Source: Mycolicibacillus trivialis (GTDB lineage: Bacteria; Actinomycetota; Actinomycetes; Mycobacteriales; Mycobacteriaceae). Taken from it: a DNA stretch of 58,120 bases. The notes below the pieces were generated by a model that did not search any database, had not been told where the DNA came from, and worked only from the letters and a program-made list of their open reading frames with translations. The stretch is from positions 1 through 58,120 of the forward strand of contig NZ_LQPZ01000027.1 of assembly GCF_002102395.1 (NCBI RefSeq), in the 5' to 3' direction. This document shows, one piece after another, positions 17,020 to 29,375 of this stretch. The first letter of the stretch is position 1. The number at the start of each line of letters is the position of its first letter. A program made the position numbers and the translations under genes.

Positions 17020-18339
17020 GTGACCCAGACCGATCCGCGGCGACGCATCCCGCGCACCGATCAGTTGCTCGCCTCGGCGGCCGCCGAACGGGCCCGGGCC
17101 CGGCTCGGCGAACACGTGGTGGCCGCGGTGATCCGTACCGCCCAGCAGCGGGCGCGGCGCGGCGAACTGGAGCCGGAGGCGGTGGCCGACGAGGTGGCCG
17201 CGCAGCTGGCGGAGCGGTCCGCTACGACGTTGCGGCCGGTGCTCAACGCGACCGGCGTGGTGGTGCACACCAACCTGGGGCGCGCCCCGCTGTCGACGGC
17301 CGCGGTCGAGGCGTTGGTCGCCGCCAGCGGCTACGTCGACGTCGAGCTCGACCTGGCCACCGGGTCGCGGTCGCGCCGGGGGCTCGCCGCGCGGGCCGCG
17401 CTGCTGGCCGCCTGCCCGGCGGCCGGCGACGCGCTGGTGGTCAACAACGGGGCCGCGGCGCTGGTGTTGGCCACCACCGCGCTGGCCGCCGGCAAAGAAG
17501 TGGTGGTCAGCCGCGGGGAGCTCATCGAGATCGGGGCCGGGTTCCGGCTGCCGGACCTGATCGCCGCCACCGGCGCCCGGCTGCGCGAGGTCGGCACCAC
17601 CAACCGCACCCACCTCGACGACTACACCGGCGCGCTCGGCCCGCAGACCGGCTGCGTGCTCAAGGTGCACACCAGCAACTACCGGGTACAGGGGTTCACC
17701 GCCGCGGTCGACGTCGGTGAGCTGGCCCAACTGGCCGGCCGCCACGGCGTGCCGCTGGTGGTGGACCTGGGCAGTGGGTTGCTGGCCGCCGATCCGGTGT
17801 TGCCCGACGAGCCGGACGCCGCGGCCGCGCTGAACGCCGGCGCCGACGTGGTCACCGCCAGCGGGGACAAGCTGCTCGGTGGTCCGCAGGCCGGGCTGAT
17901 CCTCGGCTCCGCCGACACGGTGGCCGCGCTGGCTCGCCATCCGCTGGCCCGGGCGGTGCGCGCCGACAAACTCACCCTGGCGGCGCTGGAGGCCACCGTG
18001 TCCGGGCCTGCACCGCCGGTCACCGCCGCGCTGCACGCCGACCCGGCCCGACTGCGGCAGCGCACCGACGCGCTGGCCGCCGCGGTCGGCGCCGAGGTGG
18101 TGGCCCACGACGGCCGGGTCGGCGGGGGCGGCGCGCCCGGTGTGCCGCTGCCCGGCTGGGCGGTCGCCCTGCCGGTGGCGGCGGCGGCGCGGTTGCGCAC
18201 CGGTGAGCCGGCGGTGCTGCCCCGGGTCAGCGGCGACCGGTGCCTGCTCGACCTGCGCTGCGTTCCCGAATCCGACGACGAGCGGCTGACGGCGGCGGTG
18301 CGCGCGGCGGTGGCCGGCCCGGCGGGTGAACCCGGGTGA
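17020..18339 (+). CDS. selA: L-seryl-tRNA(Sec) selenium transferase SelA
   Basis: A 439-residue PLP enzyme that converts seryl-tRNA-Sec to selenocysteyl-tRNA-Sec using selenophosphate. The N-terminal domain starts IPRTDQLLASAAAERARARLG, then LNATGVVVHTNLGRAPLS, and the EVGTTNRTHLDDY and LKVHTSNYRVQGFT blocks. The PLP lysine is K284 in ASGDKLLGGPQAGLI. The length is close to E. coli SelA (463 aa). The GTG start at 17020 has GGGAG just upstream; the overlapping ATG at 17018 is out of frame. It lies 21 bases after tRNA-Sec, and its stop overlaps the selB GTG (GTGA). Confidence 0.96.
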   Translation: MTQTDPRRRIPRTDQLLASAAAERARARLGEHVVAAVIRTAQQRARRGELEPEAVADEVAAQLAERSATTLRPVLNATGVVVHTNLGRAPLSTAAVEALVAASGYVDVELDLATGSRSRRGLAARAALLAACPAAGDALVVNNGAAALVLATTALAAGKEVVVSRGELIEIGAGFRLPDLIAATGARLREVGTTNRTHLDDYTGALGPQTGCVLKVHTSNYRVQGFTAAVDVGELAQLAGRHGVPLVVDLGSGLLAADPVLPDEPDAAAALNAGADVVTASGDKLLGGPQAGLILGSADTVAALARHPLARAVRADKLTLAALEATVSGPAPPVTAALHADPARLRQRTDALAAAVGAEVVAHDGRVGGGGAPGVPLPGWAVALPVAAAARLRTGEPAVLPRVSGDRCLLDLRCVPESDDERLTAAVRAAVAGPAGEPG

Positions 18340-20135
18340 GCGGATACGTCGAGGGCGGTCACGTCGTCGCCACCGCGGGTCATGTCGACCACGGCAAGAC
18401 CACCCTGGTGGCGGCCCTGACCGGGATGCAGCCCGACCGGTGGGCCGAGGAGCGCCGTCGCGGTCTCACCCTCGACCTCGGCTTCGCCTGGACTCGGTTG
18501 CCGTCGGGACGCGAGGTGGCGTTCGTCGACGTGCCGGGCCACCAACGGTTTCTGGCCAACACGCTGGCCGGGCTGGGACCCGCGCCGGTGGTGAGCTTCG
18601 TGGTCGCCGCCGACGAGGGCTGGTGCGCGCAATCCGGCGATCACCGCGACGCGATCGCCGCGCTGGGCATCGAGCACGGCCTGCTGGTGATCAGCCACGC
18701 CGACCGGGCCCCCGACCGGGCCGGTGAGGTGCTGACGCAGGCCCGCGCCGAGCTGGCCGAGACCGGACTGGCCGACGCGCCCGCGGTGGTGGTCTCCGCG
18801 GTGACCGGCGCGGGCCTGGACGACCTACGCAGCACCCTGGACCGGCTGCTGGCCGACCTGCCCGCCCCGGCCGCCGAGGGCCGGCTGCGGCTGTGGATCG
18901 ACCGCTCGTTCACCATCACCGGCGCGGGCACCGTGGTGACCGGCACGTTGGCGGCAGGCACCCTGCGACGCGGTGACCGCCTCCACCTGTGCGGCCCCGA
19001 CGGCGACCACCCGGTGGAGGTGCGCGGACTGCAGCGCTGCGGCCGCTCGCACTCGGTGGTCGCGCCGACCGCACGGGTGGCGGTGAACCTGCGCGGCCGG
19101 CCCGCCGACGGCATCCACCGCGGCCACGCGCTGCTCACCCCCGACGCGTGGCCGCTCACCCGCGTCGTCGACGTGCGGCGATGTGGCGGTGGCGCGCTCA
19201 CCGACGCGCCGGCCGGCATCACCGTGTACGCAGGCACCGCCGCGGTGCCTGCCCGGCTGCGCCCGCTGGGCCCCGACCACGCCCGGCTCACCCTCGACCG
19301 GGCACTGCCGCTGGTCTTCGGGGACCGGGTGGTGCTGCGGGCGCCGGGCGCACCGCGCCTGATCGGCGGCGCCCGGGTGCTCGACGCCGAACCGCCGGCT
19401 TTCGCTCGCCGCGGCGCCGGGGCTCGGCGCGCGGCCGTGTTGGCGGCGCTGCCGCCGGACGGCGACGTGGCCGGCGAGGTCGCCCGCCGCGGCGCGGTGC
19501 GCGCCGCGCATCTCCGCCGGCTCGGGTTGACCGGCGAGCCCGGTCCGCAGGTGGCGGAGGTGGACGGCTGGTGGGTGGACATCGCGAGCCGCCGAGGGTG
19601 GCGACGGCGACTCGTCGAGGCGGTCGAGGAGAACCGTCAACGAAACCCGTTGGCGCCGGGCCTGTCCCGCGGAGCCGCCCGCGACCTGCTCGGCCTGCCC
19701 GACGCCACTCTGCTCGACACGGTCCTCGCGGGCACCGGCCTGCAGCACAGCGGCGGGCACATCCGCGCACCGGGGCACGGTGATCTTGGTCCGGCCGAGC
19801 CGGCCATCGCGGCCCTGGAGGCCCGGCTGGCCACCACGCCGTTCCAGGCGCCCGAGGCGCATGACCTGGCCGAGCTACGGCTGGGTGTCCGCGAACTGGC
19901 CGCCGCCGAGGGCGCCGGCCGACTGTTACGGGTCGGTGACGGCGTGGTGCTGTTGCCGACCGCACCCGCCTTGGCGATGCGTCGGCTGGCGGCGCTGCCG
20001 CAACCGTTCACCACCAGTACCGCACGACGTGCACTGGAGACCTCCCGGCGGGTCGCCATCCCGCTGCTCGAGCACCTCGACGCCCGGGGGTGGACCCGGC
20101 GCACCGACCCGGCACACCGCGAAGTGGTGCGCTGA
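18336..20135 (+). CDS. selB: Selenocysteine-specific elongation factor SelB
   Basis: A 599-residue translation GTPase that delivers Sec-tRNA to UGA codons marked by a SECIS. The EF-Tu-like G domain has G1 GHVDHGKTT (residues 15-23), switch region RRRGLTLDLGF and G3 D65-VPGH. The G4 motif is unusual: S120-H-A-D123 stands where N/TKxD is expected. Beta-barrel domains follow (RLRLWIDRSFTITGAGTVVTGT), then a C-terminal half of winged-helix repeats (AAHLRRLGL, ALPQPFTTSTARRALETSRRVAIPLLEHLD) that would bind the SECIS loop. The GTG start overlaps selA by 4 bases. The presence of this C-terminal half fits the E. coli-like SECIS found in the FDH gene. Confidence 0.95.
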   Translation: MSGYVEGGHVVATAGHVDHGKTTLVAALTGMQPDRWAEERRRGLTLDLGFAWTRLPSGREVAFVDVPGHQRFLANTLAGLGPAPVVSFVVAADEGWCAQSGDHRDAIAALGIEHGLLVISHADRAPDRAGEVLTQARAELAETGLADAPAVVVSAVTGAGLDDLRSTLDRLLADLPAPAAEGRLRLWIDRSFTITGAGTVVTGTLAAGTLRRGDRLHLCGPDGDHPVEVRGLQRCGRSHSVVAPTARVAVNLRGRPADGIHRGHALLTPDAWPLTRVVDVRRCGGGALTDAPAGITVYAGTAAVPARLRPLGPDHARLTLDRALPLVFGDRVVLRAPGAPRLIGGARVLDAEPPAFARRGAGARRAAVLAALPPDGDVAGEVARRGAVRAAHLRRLGLTGEPGPQVAEVDGWWVDIASRRGWRRRLVEAVEENRQRNPLAPGLSRGAARDLLGLPDATLLDTVLAGTGLQHSGGHIRAPGHGDLGPAEPAIAALEARLATTPFQAPEAHDLAELRLGVRELAAAEGAGRLLRVGDGVVLLPTAPALAMRRLAALPQPFTTSTARRALETSRRVAIPLLEHLDARGWTRRTDPAHREVVR

Positions 20136-20173
20136 GGGCGATTTCAGCCCTGCCGCGCGCCGGTGACGGCACC

Positions 20174-20179
20174 TACGAT
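20174..20179 (+). promoter_or_regulatory. Candidate -10 for a leaderless CMD transcript
   Basis: TACGAT ends 7 bases before ATG 20187, placing the expected +1 on that A. The GGGAG at 20180-20184 is only 2 bases from ATG, too close to act as a ribosome site, which supports a leaderless start. Confidence 0.45.
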
Positions 20180-20186
20180 GGGAGCC

Positions 20187-20642
20187 ATGGGAGAGCAACG
20201 ACTCGATATCTACAGCGTCGACCCGAAGGCGACGCAGGCCGTACTCGGCCTGGAGAAATACGTGCGGTCCAGCGGTCTGGATCCCGCGCTCTACGAGCTG
20301 ATCAAGATCCGCGCCTCGCAACTCAACGGCTGCGCGTACTGCCTCGACATGCACAACCGGGAGGCCCGCTCCGGCGGCGAGGACCAGCGCCGGCTCGACG
20401 TGCTCGCCGGGTGGCGGGAAGCGGCCGGGCTGTTCACCGAGGCCGAGTGCGCCGCACTGGCGTTCACCGAGGCGGTCACCCGAATCGGTGAGGCCGGTGT
20501 CCCCGACGCGGTCTGGGACGAGCTGGCCAGGCACTTCGACGAGCAGACCGTGGTGCACCTACTGATGGCGGTGTCGGTGATCAACGTCTGGAACCGGATG
20601 GCGGTGGCCACCCGCCAGCGACTGCCCGACACGACCGGCTAG
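20187..20642 (+). CDS. Carboxymuconolactone decarboxylase/AhpD-like protein
   Basis: A 151-residue CMD-family protein, longer than the one after acn. The redox pair is C49-A-Y-C52 with H56 (QLNGCAYCLDMHNREA), as in peroxidase-type members. LFTEAECAALAFTEAVTRI and VVHLLMAVSVINVWNRMAV are standard blocks of this subfamily. A general hydroperoxide-reducing role is likely; the substrate is unknown. I chose ATG 20187 because a TANNNT hexamer sits 7 bases upstream. An upstream in-frame GTG at 20163 would add only eight residues with no homology signature. It lies 51 bases after selB, and its stop overlaps the stop of the convergent PfpI-like gene. Confidence 0.85.
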   Translation: MGEQRLDIYSVDPKATQAVLGLEKYVRSSGLDPALYELIKIRASQLNGCAYCLDMHNREARSGGEDQRRLDVLAGWREAAGLFTEAECAALAFTEAVTRIGEAGVPDAVWDELARHFDEQTVVHLLMAVSVINVWNRMAVATRQRLPDTTG

Positions 20643-21286
20643 GGTTCCTCGCGGTCGTCACGGTAGGCCTCGTAGGCGGTGCTGTACTCCATCACCCGGG
20701 CCACCTCGGCGACGAATTCCTCGTCGTAGCCGGCCCGGCGCAGCAGGTGGAAACCCATCTCCATGCCCGAGCTGATGCCCCCGGCGGTCACGATGCGGCC
20801 GGCGTCGACCACCCGGGCGCGACTGACCCGGCAGGCCGGGGCCAGCGCGGCCAGCCGGTCGATCGGCACCAGACCGTTCGGTCCGGCCTCGGCGCGGTCG
20901 GGTTCCTTACGGCTGGTCGCCGCAACATCGTCGAGCAGGCCCATCCGCGCGTAGATCCACGAACCGGTGCACACACTGGTCAGCAGGGTGGTCTCGGGCT
21001 GCTCGGCGATGAACTCGTGGAGCCGGCGGTTGTAGGTCTGGGTGCGGGTTCCCGAACCGCCGGGGATGAGCAACGCGTCCATGGCGGGCCGGTCGGTGAA
21101 GCCGTAGTTGGGCAACACGGTGAAGCCCGCCTGAGTCTGGACCGGGCGCAGCGCCTCGGCCACCAGGAACGCCTCCAGGGCCGGGTCGAAGCGGCGCGCC
21201 ACCGAGAAAACCCCGTAGGGCGCGGCGAAGTCGACGACCTCCGCATCGCTGAAAACGTAGATCCCCAACCGGAATCCCTCGACCAT
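20639..21286 (-). CDS. DJ-1/PfpI family protein
   Basis: A 215-residue protein of the class I glutamine-amidotransferase-like superfamily. Signatures are VFSDAEVVDFAAPYGVFSVA (E15), LLIPGGSG and the nucleophile-elbow TSVCTGSW (C106), then TAGGISSGMEMGFHLL. These features match the PfpI-like proteins related to isonitrile hydratase and the sensor half of GATase-AraC regulators. No DNA-binding domain follows. The start ATG 21284-21286 has GGGGAG 6 bases upstream. It is convergent with the CMD gene (overlapping stops) and divergent from narG across 183 bases. The enzymatic activity is not determined. Confidence 0.83.
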   Translation of the reverse strand: MVEGFRLGIYVFSDAEVVDFAAPYGVFSVARRFDPALEAFLVAEALRPVQTQAGFTVLPNYGFTDRPAMDALLIPGGSGTRTQTYNRRLHEFIAEQPETTLLTSVCTGSWIYARMGLLDDVAATSRKEPDRAEAGPNGLVPIDRLAALAPACRVSRARVVDAGRIVTAGGISSGMEMGFHLLRRAGYDEEFVAEVARVMEYSTAYEAYRDDREEP

Positions 21287-21339
21287 GTCCGCTCCCCTCG
21301 CCCTTGCTTCGGTGCTTACAGCAATCATCCACCGTTCTC

Positions 21340-21351
21340 ACAGGTACCTGT
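21340..21351. promoter_or_regulatory. 12-base perfect palindrome in the narG upstream region
   Basis: ACAGGTACCTGT is its own reverse complement and lies near the centre of the 183-base gap between the divergent PfpI-like gene and narG, the largest intergenic space here. It could be an operator. No FNR-like, DosR-like or CRP-like site was recognised in the gap. Short palindromes also arise by chance. Confidence 0.3.
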
Positions 21352-21469
21352 CCAGCCGATTCGCGCCCATTCCGACGGCACCGGTGGTACCAAGAGATGT
21401 ACAGCCTAGAACCCAACCGTTCGTCGGCCCGAGCAACGACTTCGAGCCGTCGAGAACTGAGGTCGTCAC

Positions 21470-25179
<3,710 letters not shown>

Positions 25180-25183
<4 letters not shown>

Positions 25184-26802
25184 GGGTGATGGCCAACGTC
25201 GCCATGGTGATGAACCTGGACAAGTGCATCGGCTGCCACACCTGCACCGTCACCTGTAAGCAGGTGTGGACCAACCGGCCCGGCACCGAGTACGTCTACT
25301 TCAACAACGTGGAAACCAAGCCCGGCGTCGGCTACCCGAAGCGCTACGAGGACCAGGACTACTGGCACGGCGGTTGGACGCTGGACAAAAAGGGCCGGCT
25401 GAAGCTGAAAGCCGGTGGGCGGCTGCGCAAGCTGCTCAACATCTTCTACAACCCGGATCTGCCCAGCATCGATGACTACGGCGACCCGTGGACCTACGAC
25501 TACCAGAGCGTGATCGACGCGCCGCTGGGCACGCCGAACCCGACCGCGCACTCCATCTCGGCGTTGACCGGCAAGGACATGAACGTCTCGTGGGGCTCCA
25601 ACTTCGACGACGACCTCGCCGGCGCCCCCGAACACGCCATCCACGATCCCAACCTCGCCGGGCTCGAGGAGAAGGTGAAGATGGAGTTCGAAGAGGTCTT
25701 CATGTTCTACCTGCCGCGGATCTGCGAGCACTGCCTCAACCCGTCGTGCGTGGCGTCCTGCCCCTCGGGTGCGATGTACAAACGCGCCGAGGACGGCATC
25801 GTGCTGGTCGACCAGGACAAGTGCCGCGGTTGGCGGTTCTGCGTGTCCGGATGTCCCTACAAGAAGGTGTATTTCAACCACCGCACCGGCAAGGCGGAGA
25901 AGTGCACGTTCTGCTTCCCGCGTATCGAGCAGGGCCTGCCGACGATCTGCAGCGAGACCTGCGTCGGGCGGCTGCGTTACCTGGGGCTATTCCTCTACGA
26001 CGCGGACAAGGTGCTGGACGCGGCCGCCACCCCCGATGTGCAGGATCTCTACCAGGCGCAGTTGGACGTGTTCCTCGACCCGCACGATCCGGAGGTGCAG
26101 GCCGAGGCCGCCCGGGCCGGCATCCCGCACGACTGGGTGGAGGCGGCGCAGCGCTCGCCCTGCTACGAGCTTGCGGTGCGCCACAAGGTCGCGCTGCCCC
26201 TGCACCCGGAATACCGCACCCTGCCGATGGTCTGGTACATCCCGCCGCTGTCCCCGGTCGCCGACGTGGTCAACGCCGCCGGGTACGACGCCGCCACCCC
26301 CGACAACGTGTTCGCCACGATCGACGCGCTGCGGATCCCGATCGAGTACCTGGCCAACCTGTTCACCGCCGGCGACTCGGATCTGATCCGCACGGTGTTG
26401 CGCAAACTCACCGTGGTGCGCTCCATGCAGCGGGCCGCCCAGCTGGGGCTGGAGATCGACGAGAGCCTGCCTGCCTCGGTGGGCTCGACAACCGAGGACC
26501 TCGACGACCTTTACCGGCTGCTGGCGATCGCGAAATACGAGGAGCGCTATGTCATCCCGCCGGCCCACCAGGAGGAGGCCGGGCGGCTGATGGGGCAGCA
26601 CGAACAGCTGTTCTGCAGCCTCGACACCGAGGGCGGGCCCGGGATGGGCGGCACCGGACCGACCGGCCCGCACGGGATCGGCTCCTACCGCCCCGACCAC
26701 ATGAAGCCCGAAAGCGAGCGCTCCACAGCGGGTTTCAACCTGCTCAACTGGGACGGCCGCAGCGCGGCGCCGGGCATGTTCCCCGAGCCCGGCCCGGCGT
26801 GA
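25180..26802 (+). CDS. narH: Respiratory nitrate reductase beta subunit NarH
   Basis: A 540-residue Fe-S subunit carrying electrons from NarI to NarG. The first ferredoxin motif is CIGCHTCTVTCKQVW near the N-terminus. CEHCLNPSCVASCPSGAMYKR and CRGWRFCVSGCPYKK follow; the Trp in place of a Cys marks the [3Fe-4S] cluster, as in E. coli NarH. CTFCFPRIEQGLPTICSETCVGR completes the set. The N-terminus MRVMANVAMVMNLDKC has no export signal, so the subunit is cytoplasmic. ATG 25180 overlaps the narG stop. The C-terminal tail (GFNLLNWDGRSAAPGMFPEPG) is typical of mycobacterial NarH. Confidence 0.98.
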
Positions 26803-26815
26803 GGACCTCACCGCG

Positions 26816-27466
26816 ATGAACACCGCCACCGCCAAGCTGGCATCGGTGCTGCTGCAGTACCCGACCGCCGCACTCTTCGACGGGCTGGACGAGCTCGACG
26901 CGTTCGCCGCGGGCGCCGGACCCAAGAGCGCGCGGCAGGCCTTCGCGCGGTTCCTGGGCTGGTTGCGCACCACCGAGCCGGAGGAGGTCGCCAAGCATTA
27001 TGTCGAGACGTTCGACCTGCGCCGCCGCTGTGCGTTGTATCTGACCTACTACCGCTACGGCGACACCCGCAAGCGGGGCATGGCGATGGTGGTCGTCAAG
27101 GCCGCCTACCGTGACGCCGGATTCGTTCCCGACGAGGACGAACTGCCCGACTATCTGCCGATGGTGCTGGATTTCGCGGCGCTCTGCCCGCGCGGCGTGC
27201 GCCTGCTGACCAGTCACCGCACCGACCTGGAGTTGCTGCACCGCGGGCTGTGCAAGGCCGAGTCGCCCTACGCCGACGTGGTCGCCGCGGTCACCGCCGG
27301 GCTGCCCAGGCTGGGCCGCTACGAGCTGTCCCAGGTGCGCAGCGCGTGGGAGTCCGGGCCGCCCGCCGAGGACGTCGGACTGGAGCCGTTCGCGCCCCCG
27401 GACTACCTCGCCGGATACGGCGCCGCACCGACCTCCGAGCTGGGAGCCGATCAATGCCGCATATAA
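26816..27466 (+). CDS. narJ: Nitrate reductase molybdenum cofactor assembly chaperone NarJ
   Basis: A 216-residue system-specific chaperone needed for cofactor insertion into NarG and not part of the final complex. Typical features are LASVLLQYPTAALFDGLDEL at the N-terminus, YVETFDLRRRCALYLTYYRYGDTRKRG in the middle and LPDYLPMVLDFAALCP further on. These match the all-helical NarJ/TorD fold. It begins 13 bases after the narH stop and overlaps narI by 13 bases. The operon order G-H-J-I is the usual one. Confidence 0.96.
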   Translation: MNTATAKLASVLLQYPTAALFDGLDELDAFAAGAGPKSARQAFARFLGWLRTTEPEEVAKHYVETFDLRRRCALYLTYYRYGDTRKRGMAMVVVKAAYRDAGFVPDEDELPDYLPMVLDFAALCPRGVRLLTSHRTDLELLHRGLCKAESPYADVVAAVTAGLPRLGRYELSQVRSAWESGPPAEDVGLEPFAPPDYLAGYGAAPTSELGADQCRI

Positions 27467-28203
27467 GCACCTGGGAGCTGTGGTGGTGGGTGATCCTGCC
27501 CTACGTCGCCATCGCCGTGTTCATCGTGGGACACATCTGGCGGTGGCGCTACGACCAGTTCGGCTGGACCAGCCGTTCCACCCAACTGCAGGAGCAGCGG
27601 CTGCTGAAATGGGGTGCGCCGCTGTTCCATTACTCGGCGCTGGCGGCGATCGCCGGGCACGTGATGGGCATCTTGATCCCCAAATCGTTCACCGACCGCA
27701 TCGGTATCCCCGAAACCTTCTACCAGGACGTCTCGGCGATCGCCGGATCGGCCGCGGCGATCGGGGTGCTCGTCGGTGGGGGCCTGCTGACCTACCGGCG
27801 CACCTCGGTACCGCGGGTGCGGGCCACCACCAGTGCCGTCGACTATCTGGCGTTGATCCTGCTGGGGATCATCGTGTTGCTGGGCATCTACCTGACGTTG
27901 GGCATCCAGGACACCTCGCACTACGAGTACCGCGACACCGTCGGGGTGTGGTTTCGCAGCTTGTTCCATCTGCACCCCAACGTGGGGGTGATCGTGGACG
28001 CGCCGTTGATGTATCGGGTGCACGCCATCGCCGCGTGGGCGATCTTCATCGTCTGGCCGTTCAGCCGGCTGGTGCACGCCTGGAGCTACCCGCTGTGGTA
28101 CCTGTGGCGGCCCTACATCGTGATGCGGCACAGCGCTCCCCGGCTGCCGCAGGAGCCCGGTACCGGCGGGCGGCGGTGGCGCAAGATCGGGGTGCGGTAC
28201 TAG
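27454..28203 (+). CDS. narI: Respiratory nitrate reductase gamma subunit NarI (cytochrome b)
   Basis: A 249-residue membrane cytochrome b that oxidises menaquinol at the outer face and passes electrons to NarH. It has five hydrophobic segments beginning with WVILPYVAIAVFIVGHIW. Candidate heme-b histidines are in LFHYSALAAIAGHVMGILIP and YRVHAIAAWAIFIVWPFSRLVHAWSYP. ATG 27454 lies inside the narJ 3' end and has GGGAG 8 bases upstream, a stronger choice than any upstream start in that frame. The gene ends the operon and converges on the membrane-protein gene at 28235. Confidence 0.97.
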   Translation: MPHISTWELWWWVILPYVAIAVFIVGHIWRWRYDQFGWTSRSTQLQEQRLLKWGAPLFHYSALAAIAGHVMGILIPKSFTDRIGIPETFYQDVSAIAGSAAAIGVLVGGGLLTYRRTSVPRVRATTSAVDYLALILLGIIVLLGIYLTLGIQDTSHYEYRDTVGVWFRSLFHLHPNVGVIVDAPLMYRVHAIAAWAIFIVWPFSRLVHAWSYPLWYLWRPYIVMRHSAPRLPQEPGTGGRRWRKIGVRY

Positions 28204-28234
28204 ATTCTCGGCTGGATCCTCGCCGCGTCTTCGG

Positions 28235-29359
28235 TCACTCCGCGGCGTGGCGCCCGGCCGGTGCGCGCCTTTCACGCCGGGCGGCCAGCGCACGCCTCAT
28301 CTGCCCGATCGCAGCCGCCAACCCGCCGCCGAAAATCGCCAGCCCCACAAACGCGTTGTCGGCGAGGACGAACGCCCCGCCGAGCATCAATAAGAGGCCG
28401 GAGACGATGATCACCGGCGTCTGCGGAACCCGGCGCAACTCGCCCTTCTTGTTCCTCGACAGCGGCCCCCGGTCATAGCGCACGTAGTAACCCATTGCCG
28501 TCCAGATCGTCAGGACCAGCGACAGTGGGATCAGGAACAAACTGCCCGGTCGAAGCTCCGGCTCGGGGATCAACACCAGTCCGACCAGCCCGAAAAACAT
28601 CGCCATCCCGCCCAGAAGGGCGAATTGGAGATTTGCCCCGCGCCGCTTGACGTTCACCTCGTCGCCGTCGGCGACCTGCTCCGCCCCGACTGGACGGCCG
28701 CCGTCGCCGATCCGGGCGAAATCCTCGATCGACCGCATCGGCGCCACCGGTCCCGTCGGCAGCGAAAAGAACCGCTGCACACTCGCGGCCGGCCGCAACT
28801 GGCCGTACACCGCGCTGTACAGCATCCCGTTGTACACCAGATCCCACATCAGCTGGTGCCGCTGCAGTTGCCGCACATTCAGGCTCGACAGCGTGCGCCC
28901 GGAACCGTCGACCAACGTGAAAACCTGGCCGCCCCCGCCGGCGCTGATCGTGACGTCTGTCAGCTCATACAGACTCACCCACGCATTGTCTTTTTGCAGC
29001 CATCGCGCCCCCGCAACCAGCCAACGACGCGAACCCGAGACATAGAAAAACCAACACACCAACGCGATGAACGGGATGGCAACCAACGCGAAAATGACGG
29101 CATCGCGGGTCGGACCGTCCCATCGGATCATGCCGATCGCGAGGAAGGCCCCGAAAATGACCGCGACCCAGGCCGCCTCCCCACGACCATCCCTGGCCGA
29201 TCCCACATCCCATTCCAACGGCGGGCCCCACACCGCCTCCGGAGGCAACGGACGAAGGATCTTGCCCAACGGCCGACGCGACTCGATCGCAGGCGCATAG
29301 TGACTCGGCGCATGCGGCGGACGCGGAAGCCCGGTAGCCGGATCCGGCCGCGACGGCAC
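28235..29359 (-). CDS. Multi-pass membrane protein of unknown function
   Basis: A 374-residue protein I do not recognise. The first 60 residues are Pro/Arg rich. Hydrophobic pairs then occur at about 62-78 (AAWVAVIFGAFLAIGM) and 88-108 (AVIFALVAIPFIALVCWFFY), then a soluble middle part with ITISAGGGGQVFTLVDGSGRT-like beta strands, and four hydrophobic segments in the C-terminal third (FALLGGMAMFFGLVGLVLI and others). The tail is basic. The GTG start at 29357-29359 is uncertain, with no good ribosome site; it lies 16 bases after the upstream gene's stop, so the two are likely co-transcribed. The stretch reads less GC-rich than its neighbours. Confidence 0.6.
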   Translation of the reverse strand: MPSRPDPATGLPRPPHAPSHYAPAIESRRPLGKILRPLPPEAVWGPPLEWDVGSARDGRGEAAWVAVIFGAFLAIGMIRWDGPTRDAVIFALVAIPFIALVCWFFYVSGSRRWLVAGARWLQKDNAWVSLYELTDVTISAGGGGQVFTLVDGSGRTLSSLNVRQLQRHQLMWDLVYNGMLYSAVYGQLRPAASVQRFFSLPTGPVAPMRSIEDFARIGDGGRPVGAEQVADGDEVNVKRRGANLQFALLGGMAMFFGLVGLVLIPEPELRPGSLFLIPLSLVLTIWTAMGYYVRYDRGPLSRNKKGELRRVPQTPVIIVSGLLLMLGGAFVLADNAFVGLAIFGGGLAAAIGQMRRALAARRERRAPAGRHAAE

Positions 29360-29375
29360 GGACCGCGGGGACTCG

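Noticed and set aside
16552..18108. Extension of selD far upstream on the minus strand
   Set aside because: The frame stays open only by chance through tRNA-Sec and selA antisense; SelD similarity begins at the TTG near 16551.
21287..21469. DosR box or FNR site controlling narG
   Set aside because: No TTSGGGACTWWAGTCCCSAA-like or TTGAT-N4-ATCAA-like sequence was found by eye.
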